NCBI GenBank assembly: GCA_040830545.1
Contig: JBFOMB010000183.1
Span: 1-10,618, forward strand
Direction of reading: 5' to 3'
Source: HXMU1420-2 sp040830545
GTDB lineage: Bacteria; Pseudomonadota; Alphaproteobacteria; Rhodobacterales; Rhodobacteraceae
DNA: 10,618 bases
The notes under the pieces were generated by a model. It was not told where the DNA came from. It did not search any database and saw only the letters and a program-made list of their open reading frames with translations. The position numbers and the translations under genes were made by a program. The first letter of the stretch is position 1. Each line of letters starts with the position of its first letter. Shown in pieces: positions 6,796-10,618 of this stretch.

Positions 6796-8859
6796 ATGCC
6801 AACAGGTTATCTGGTTTCCCTCGGAGCAGACAGCACCCTGTCCACCTATGACACGGTCGGCGGCGGTGCTGTCTTCTTCACAACGGACACGGCATTGGGC
6901 AGCGGCGAATGGGCCTGGTCTGGAACCGATGGCGGCGTCACCTACTTTAACGAACTGGAAACCGGCGAATACTTCCTCGCAACAGACGGCAATGTCTATT
7001 TCGTGCCGGACCTGGGACTGGTCACAACGCTGACCTCGGCCTCAACGCCCAGCTTCCCGGCCTATTCCGCGTTTAACAAGGTGGACGGCACCAACAGCGG
7101 CGAACTGATCAACAACGGCTTTGTCGATTCAGATGGCGATGGCATCAACGATACGGCTGACAATGACGATCTGGTGTTTGCCTACGGGGGTGACGACTCG
7201 GTCCGTGCAGCCTCGGGCGATGACACGGTCTATGGCGGCGCAGGCAACGACGACATTCGCGGCAACGCGGGCAATGATGTGCTGTATGGCGACGGGCAGG
7301 AAAGCAGCACCGAGGCGCTGCGCTGGTTTGCCGAAGGCACGGACGGCACCGACATCAGCGGCGGGTTCACCCAAAACACCGGCGACATGGATGTCACCGT
7401 GTCCTTCAACAACGATGGCAACAACAACCCGACCTTTACGGTCGAAACCAGCGACACCGAATTTGTTGGCAGCGGCGAACCGCAAAGCGACCATTCCAGC
7501 CTGCTTCTGTTTGGCGACGGGGATGGCGCGACCAGCACGACAACCATCAGCTTTGCCGCCGCCGCACAAAGCGACGTCACAGGCGAGGTCGAAAATGTCA
7601 GCTTCCGCCTGAACGACGTCGACTGGGCCTCGGGCAACCACCAGGACATTGTAACCGTCAACGCGTTTGACGCAGATGGCAATCCGGTCACGGTCACCCT
7701 CACGCCAGACAGCACAGCCGCGAACCCGGACACGGTGTCCGGCAACACGGTCACGGCGGGCACACAATCGGAAAGCTCGGCGGATCAGTCCGGTTCGGTC
7801 CTTGTCGAAATCGACGGGCCGGTGCAAAGCGTTCAGATTATCTATCAAAACGGGTTGAACGGCACACAGGGCGTCAATGTCACCGACGTCTATTTTGAAA
7901 CGATCCCGTTGGAGGGCGGCAACGATACGGTCCTTGGCGGCAATGGCGACGACACGCTTTTCGGCGGTGCAGGCAATGACTCGCTGGTTGGTGGACGCGG
8001 CACGGACAGTGTCGAAGGCGGCGCAGGCAATGACACAGTAGATGTGGCGCAGGGCGACACCGTATCCGGTGGCGCAGGCGACGATCTGTTCCGTCTGGTC
8101 GATCTGGCCGAAGGTGGGTCGTCGAATATCACGCTGGTCGGTGGCGAGGACGACGAAGGCGCTGGCGACACCCTGGACTTCAATGGCCTCGCCAACCTGG
8201 GCACACTGAACTACACCACCAACACGACCGGCGAACTGGCAGGTAGCGTGGAGCTGATTGACGGCTCGCTCCTGACCTTCTCCAACATCGAAAACATTAT
8301 CTGCTTCACACCTGGCACGATGATCCGCACCCCCCACGGGGACCGCGCCATCGAAACCCTGCGCCCCGGCGACCTGATCCTGACGCGCGACCATGGCCCG
8401 CAGCCGCTGCGCTGGATTGGCGGCCGCGAGGTGCCTGCCGAGGATGATCTGGCCCCGATCCGCCTGAACCCCGCCCTGTTTGGCGAAGCTGACAACAGCC
8501 TTCTGGTCAGCCCGCAACACCGCATCCTGTGGGAAGGATCACGCGCGCAACTTCTGTTTGGCAGCCGCGAAGTGTTCGTCCCGGCCAAGCACCTGATCCA
8601 GAGCGGTCTGGCCCAGCGCGAGATTGGCGGGAGCGTACACTACATCCACCTGATGATGCCCCAGCATGACGTGATCTATGCCAACGGTATCCCGACCGAA
8701 AGCCTGTTCCCCGGCGACGAAGCATTCGCCAGCCTCAGCGATGAAAGCCGCGCGGAACTGTTTCAGGTCTTCCCGGAACTGCGCAGCACTTCCGGTGCCT
8801 TCGAACACACCGCCCGCCTGTGCATCCGCGGGCACGAAGCGGCTTTGTTGGTGGCGTGA
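6796..8859 (+). CDS. RTX calcium-binding protein with C-terminal Hint domain
   Basis: A 687-residue protein of a type common in Rhodobacteraceae. Residues 1-80 form a domain opening MPTGYLVSLG and containing YFLATDGNVYFVPD. DSDGDGIND (111-119) is a DxDxDG calcium loop. RTX nonapeptides lie at about 129-165 (GDDTVYGGAGNDDIRG) and 373-432 (GDDTLFGGAGNDSLVGG). Residues 166-370 form an Asp/Asn/Thr/Ser-rich, probably beta-sandwich region. Residues 501-640 match the Hint_2 pattern: Cys503 opens CFTPGTMIRTPHGDRAIETL, then RPGDLILT, VSPQHRI with His575, and HDVIYANGIPTESLFPG at 624-640. A 47-residue tail follows. There is no Sec signal, so type I secretion is the likely route. Cys503 and His575 are positioned as in self-cleaving Hint domains; cleavage is inference. 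The ATG at 6796 is chosen over a GTG at 6763 by resemblance to family N-termini. It is monocistronic, with no secretion genes nearby. Confidence 0.9.
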   Translation: MPTGYLVSLGADSTLSTYDTVGGGAVFFTTDTALGSGEWAWSGTDGGVTYFNELETGEYFLATDGNVYFVPDLGLVTTLTSASTPSFPAYSAFNKVDGTNSGELINNGFVDSDGDGINDTADNDDLVFAYGGDDSVRAASGDDTVYGGAGNDDIRGNAGNDVLYGDGQESSTEALRWFAEGTDGTDISGGFTQNTGDMDVTVSFNNDGNNNPTFTVETSDTEFVGSGEPQSDHSSLLLFGDGDGATSTTTISFAAAAQSDVTGEVENVSFRLNDVDWASGNHQDIVTVNAFDADGNPVTVTLTPDSTAANPDTVSGNTVTAGTQSESSADQSGSVLVEIDGPVQSVQIIYQNGLNGTQGVNVTDVYFETIPLEGGNDTVLGGNGDDTLFGGAGNDSLVGGRGTDSVEGGAGNDTVDVAQGDTVSGGAGDDLFRLVDLAEGGSSNITLVGGEDDEGAGDTLDFNGLANLGTLNYTTNTTGELAGSVELIDGSLLTFSNIENIICFTPGTMIRTPHGDRAIETLRPGDLILTRDHGPQPLRWIGGREVPAEDDLAPIRLNPALFGEADNSLLVSPQHRILWEGSRAQLLFGSREVFVPAKHLIQSGLAQREIGGSVHYIHLMMPQHDVIYANGIPTESLFPGDEAFASLSDESRAELFQVFPELRSTSGAFEHTARLCIRGHEAALLVA

Positions 8860-8913
8860 TTATTTGTATGCCATGCCGCCGCACAAAATCACGTCACGAC
8901 CACTGACGACTAT

Positions 8914-9012
8914 AGCGTTTCGGGTTTTGCCAGACTCACCTGTGATACGAATGTCCCGAGAGCGCCAAAGGCGCGTCAGGGTATTCGTATCTCAGGTTAA
9001 ACCCGAACCGCT
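8914..9012. repeat. ~99-bp imperfect inverted repeat (MITE-like or convergent terminator hairpin)
   Basis: The left arm runs from AGCGTTTCGGGTTT (8914-8927) through ACCTGTGATACGAAT to GCGCC (8962-8966). The loop is AAA. The right arm runs from GGCGC (8970-8974) through ATTCGTATCTCAGGT to AAACCCGAACCGCT (8999-9012). The two arms match over three blocks: TTCGGGTTT, ACCTG-x-GATACGAAT and GCGCC. The left arm carries about nine extra bases between the first two blocks. It sits between convergent genes and overlaps the end of the 144-residue ORF. It could be a mobile miniature element or a bidirectional terminator; there is no T-tail. Confidence 0.7.
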
Positions 9013-9426
9013 TAAGGCTCTTTCGCCGCCACTCTCGCCGATGATCAACTCCGCCAGTTTCTGAATTTCGATACTGGCACACACTCCACCGTCGGCCAGC
9101 CGTAAAACCGCTTCTGTCAGGTTCTGATCCGACACGTCCACAGCCACCTCCCGATCTGCGAGACTCTCAAACTCGGAAAGGCCGCATATGAATTCGCTTC
9201 GCATCGCGTAAGCGTCTGTGTATCTTGTGAAACCGGTCCTTTCCAGAATGGAGGCCGCCCGTTCCAGCGCCCCGTGGCCCATTGTGTGAAAAACCCGGAT
9301 GCGCCCCTTACACGCATGAATTTCTTCGCGACAGTGCAGATCAAATATGCACCGCGCCAGGGCAAGGATCATTCCGCGACGCGAAACCTCTGGTTTCGGA
9401 AGCCAGGGTGGGTAGTCATCCATCAT
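8992..9426 (-). CDS. Hypothetical protein, 144 residues
   Basis: I do not recognise this protein. It has 144 residues (143 if the second of two adjacent ATGs is used), no signal peptide and no membrane segment. It has four cysteines scattered in the first two-thirds and a predicted mostly helical make-up: SRRGMILALARCIFDLH, ALERAASILERTGFTRY, LTEAVLRLADGG, SIEIQKLAELIIGESG. The start lies 39 bases after the PuuD-like stop on the same strand, so it may be translated from that transcript, but no Shine-Dalgarno sequence is visible. Its last four codons and stop (SGLT-stop region) lie inside the inverted repeat at 8914-9012, so its native C-terminus may have been replaced. Codon use is less GC-rich at third positions than in neighbouring genes. 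Its length, clean start and protein-like composition favour a real gene over a chance ORF. Confidence 0.6.
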   Translation of the reverse strand: MMDDYPPWLPKPEVSRRGMILALARCIFDLHCREEIHACKGRIRVFHTMGHGALERAASILERTGFTRYTDAYAMRSEFICGLSEFESLADREVAVDVSDQNLTEAVLRLADGGVCASIEIQKLAELIIGESGGERALSGSGLT

Positions 9427-9465
9427 ATTGTCGACGCTACAGAGCAGAGAAAGCTTGGTACAGCC

Positions 9466-10245
9466 CTACTCCGCAGACAGCGCATAAGGCGCCCGACGGC
9501 CCGCCGTCCAAGCCCGCACCGCATCGCCAAATGCCTCAAACAGCGGGCGGGACACAGGGTCCTGCGCGGCCTTGTATTCCGGGTGCCACTGCACCGACAG
9601 GGCAAAGCCCGGCGCGCCGTCGATATAGATCGCCTCCGGCGTGCCGTCCGGTGCGGTGCCGTCGATCACCACGCGGTCGCCGGGCACCTTGATTCCCTGC
9701 CCGTGCAGCGTATTGGTCATCACCTCAGTTGCGCCGAACACCCGATGGAACGGCCCACCTTCGCTGACTGTCACCTTGTGGCGCAGCGCGAATTTCTCTT
9801 CCAGCGTTCCGTCAGGCGGCATGCGGTGATTGTCCCGCCCCGGCAGATCGCGGATTTCGGGGTAGAGCGAGCCGCCCATGGCCACGTTCACCTCCTGAAA
9901 CCCACGGCAAATGCCCAGGAATGGCTGTCCCCGCTCGACACAGGCCCGCACCAGTTCCAACGCCACCGCATCCCGTTCCCGGTCAAACGCGCCATGCGCC
10001 TCGGTCTCGGCCTCGCCGTATTCCTCGGGATGCACATTGGGCCGTGCGCCGGTCAGGACGAACCCGTCACAGGCCTCCATCAACTCGGCCACAGTCACGT
10101 AGTCGGGGTCGGACGGAACCACCAGCGGCAGGCAATCGGACACCTGCGCGACGGCCTCCATATTCATCGCGCCAGAGGCCTGCACCTTGTAGGTGTCGTT
10201 TATCATGTGGGCGTTGCCCAGAATGCCAACTACGGGGCGGGTCAT
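9466..10245 (-). CDS. Gamma-glutamyl-gamma-aminobutyrate hydrolase family protein (peptidase C26, PuuD-like)
   Basis: A class-I glutamine-amidotransferase-fold hydrolase of 259 residues, close to E. coli PuuD in length. The family cleaves gamma-glutamyl amides, in PuuD releasing GABA from gamma-glutamyl-GABA during putrescine degradation. The catalytic triad is visible: Cys113 in the nucleophile elbow LGICRGFQ (110-117), and His221 and Glu223 in SVQWHPEY (217-224). GFVLTGARPNVHPEEYG (61-77) resembles the conserved GGxDxxPxxYG segment, with Ala-Arg-Pro-Asn in place of the usual Gly-x-Asp or Gly-x-Asn run. The start at 10243-10245 has AGGA seven bases upstream. No other polyamine gene (PuuA, PuuB or PuuC type) is in the window, so the exact substrate is open. 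The hypothetical 144-residue gene follows on the same strand. Confidence 0.9.
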   Translation of the reverse strand: MTRPVVGILGNAHMINDTYKVQASGAMNMEAVAQVSDCLPLVVPSDPDYVTVAELMEACDGFVLTGARPNVHPEEYGEAETEAHGAFDRERDAVALELVRACVERGQPFLGICRGFQEVNVAMGGSLYPEIRDLPGRDNHRMPPDGTLEEKFALRHKVTVSEGGPFHRVFGATEVMTNTLHGQGIKVPGDRVVIDGTAPDGTPEAIYIDGAPGFALSVQWHPEYKAAQDPVSRPLFEAFGDAVRAWTAGRRAPYALSAE

Positions 10246-10352
10246 GGGATATCCTGTTTTTCAGATCAGGCGCACCCTACCGACCCCGCCAAAGCCCCGC
10301 AACTGATCCCCGCGCGCAACGCGATGTTGAACGCTGCACAGACAGGGATGGC

Positions 10353-10415
10353 CAAGACTTTTGCAAAAGTCTTGTGCGATTTTTCCAAATATCGCACCCT
10401 CCGCGGATACGGAGG
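10353..10415. repeat. Cluster of three hairpins between malate synthase G and PuuD-like genes
   Basis: Three palindromes lie almost end to end. The first (10353-10374) is a perfect 22-base palindrome with half CAAGACTTTTG. The second (10375-10396) pairs TGCGAT with ATCGCA around an A/T-rich centre that itself nearly pairs. The third (10398-10415) pairs CCTCCG with CGGAGG around CGGATA. The cluster begins 11 bases after the malate synthase stop in its direction of transcription, so termination or 3'-end protection is plausible, though no T run follows. I recall the CAAGACTTTTGCAAAAGTC motif from other Rhodobacteraceae intergenic regions. Confidence 0.65.
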
Positions 10416-10426
10416 ACGCGTCGACC

Positions 10427-10618
10427 TCAGCCAAGGCTCGCTTTCAACTCCAGCCGCCGCGCGTGCAGAACCGGTTCGGTATAGCCCGAAGGCTGTACCC
10501 GCCCCTTGAACACAAGATCGCAGGCCGCCTGAAACGCAACCCCGTCATATCCGGGCGCCATCGGCCGCTAGAGCGGGTCGCCCGCGTTCAGTTCATCCAC
10601 CACAGCGGCCATCTTGCG
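10427..10618 (-). pseudogene. glcB: Malate synthase G, C-terminal fragment with in-frame amber codon
   Basis: Only the 3' end is in the window. Malate synthase G condenses glyoxylate and acetyl-CoA to malate in the glyoxylate cycle and glycolate use. The frame reads RKMAAVVDELNAGDPL, then TAG (10568-10570), then RPMAPGYDGVAFQAACDLVF and KGRVQPSGYTEPVLHARRLE to a TGA at 10427-10429. The GYTEPVLHARR end and VVDELNAGDP-x-RPMAP context are characteristic of the family's C-terminal domain. The stop replaces what is normally an aromatic residue (YRPM); TAC or TAT to TAG is a single change. The protein would lose 46 residues. Homology continues intact after the stop, so the lesion is recent, a sequencing error, or read through. 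The main active-site residues lie upstream, outside the window. Confidence 0.82.

Noticed and set aside
7129..8520. 463-residue open frame on the minus strand
   Set aside because: It is antisense to the RTX-Hint gene. Its repetitive Ala/Val/Ile/Asp/Arg composition mirrors the RTX repeats on the other strand.
8302..8715. Intein (protein splicing element)
   Set aside because: The Hint fold and N-terminal Cys are present, but there is no C-terminal His-Asn followed by Cys, Ser or Thr and no interrupted host domain, so splicing is unlikely; cleavage only is considered.
9274..10509. 411-residue open frame on the plus strand
   Set aside because: It runs antisense through the PuuD-like gene and into the malate synthase end. 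The PuuD-like frame has a full catalytic triad, and this frame has no recognisable domain.
10568..10570. TAG read as pyrrolysine in malate synthase G
   Set aside because: Pyrrolysine is not known in this enzyme or lineage, and the position is normally an ordinary aromatic residue; mutation or sequencing error is simpler.
1..10618. CRISPR array, tRNA/rRNA, insertion sequence or defence gene cluster
   Set aside because: I saw no regularly spaced repeats, no tRNA cloverleaf, no transposase and no known defence-protein motif on either strand.

Overview
The window looks like chromosomal DNA from an alphaproteobacterium of the Rhodobacteraceae (Roseobacter group). The evidence is the high G+C content, the codon use, the typical family content (IorAB-type molybdenum enzyme, TTC38-like TPR protein, RTX/Hint protein, malate synthase G) and short GC-rich palindromic intergenic elements of a kind I recall from this group. 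No tRNA, rRNA, CRISPR array, transposase or phage gene is visible.

Layout. Bases 1-3667 are all minus strand. Reading in the direction of transcription: a TetR-family regulator (3083-3667), a TTC38-like TPR protein (1681-2967), a PLP-dependent serine/threonine dehydratase-like enzyme (553-1608), then a glutathione S-transferase running off the left edge (1-465). A GC-rich hairpin element sits between the last two. The TetR gene is divergent from a plus-strand operon (3765-6474). That operon encodes a [2Fe-2S] subunit and a Tat-exported molybdopterin subunit of the xanthine dehydrogenase family, isoquinoline 1-oxidoreductase (IorAB) type. The 97-bp divergent region holds a perfect 12-bp palindrome that contains a TTGACA hexamer on each strand, which makes it an obvious candidate operator. 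The operon ends in a strong intrinsic terminator.

Bases 6475-6795 hold that terminator, a pair of mutually inverted palindromes (BIME-like) and otherwise nothing recognisable. Next is a large plus-strand gene (6796-8859) for a secreted-type protein. It has a Rhodobacterales-style N-terminal domain, two RTX calcium-binding blocks separated by a ~205-residue beta-rich segment, and a C-terminal Hint (Hedgehog/intein) domain. It is followed by a ~99-bp imperfect inverted repeat (8914-9012) that also supplies the stop codon of a convergent 144-residue hypothetical gene (8992-9426, minus).

Upstream of the hypothetical gene on the minus strand is a class-I glutamine-amidotransferase-like hydrolase of the PuuD/peptidase C26 family (9466-10245). 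A cluster of three hairpins follows, and then the 3' end of malate synthase G (10427-10618, minus), which carries an in-frame amber codon 46 codons before its expected end.

How the genes fit together: TetR plus IorAB-like is a plausible self-contained regulated oxidoreductase unit. The other minus-strand genes look like ordinary metabolism. The most unusual items are the RTX-Hint protein with its potential self-cleavage site, the amber codon in malate synthase G, the divergent palindrome, and the inverted repeat that ends the hypothetical gene. I see no clear multi-gene system that is wholly undescribed.
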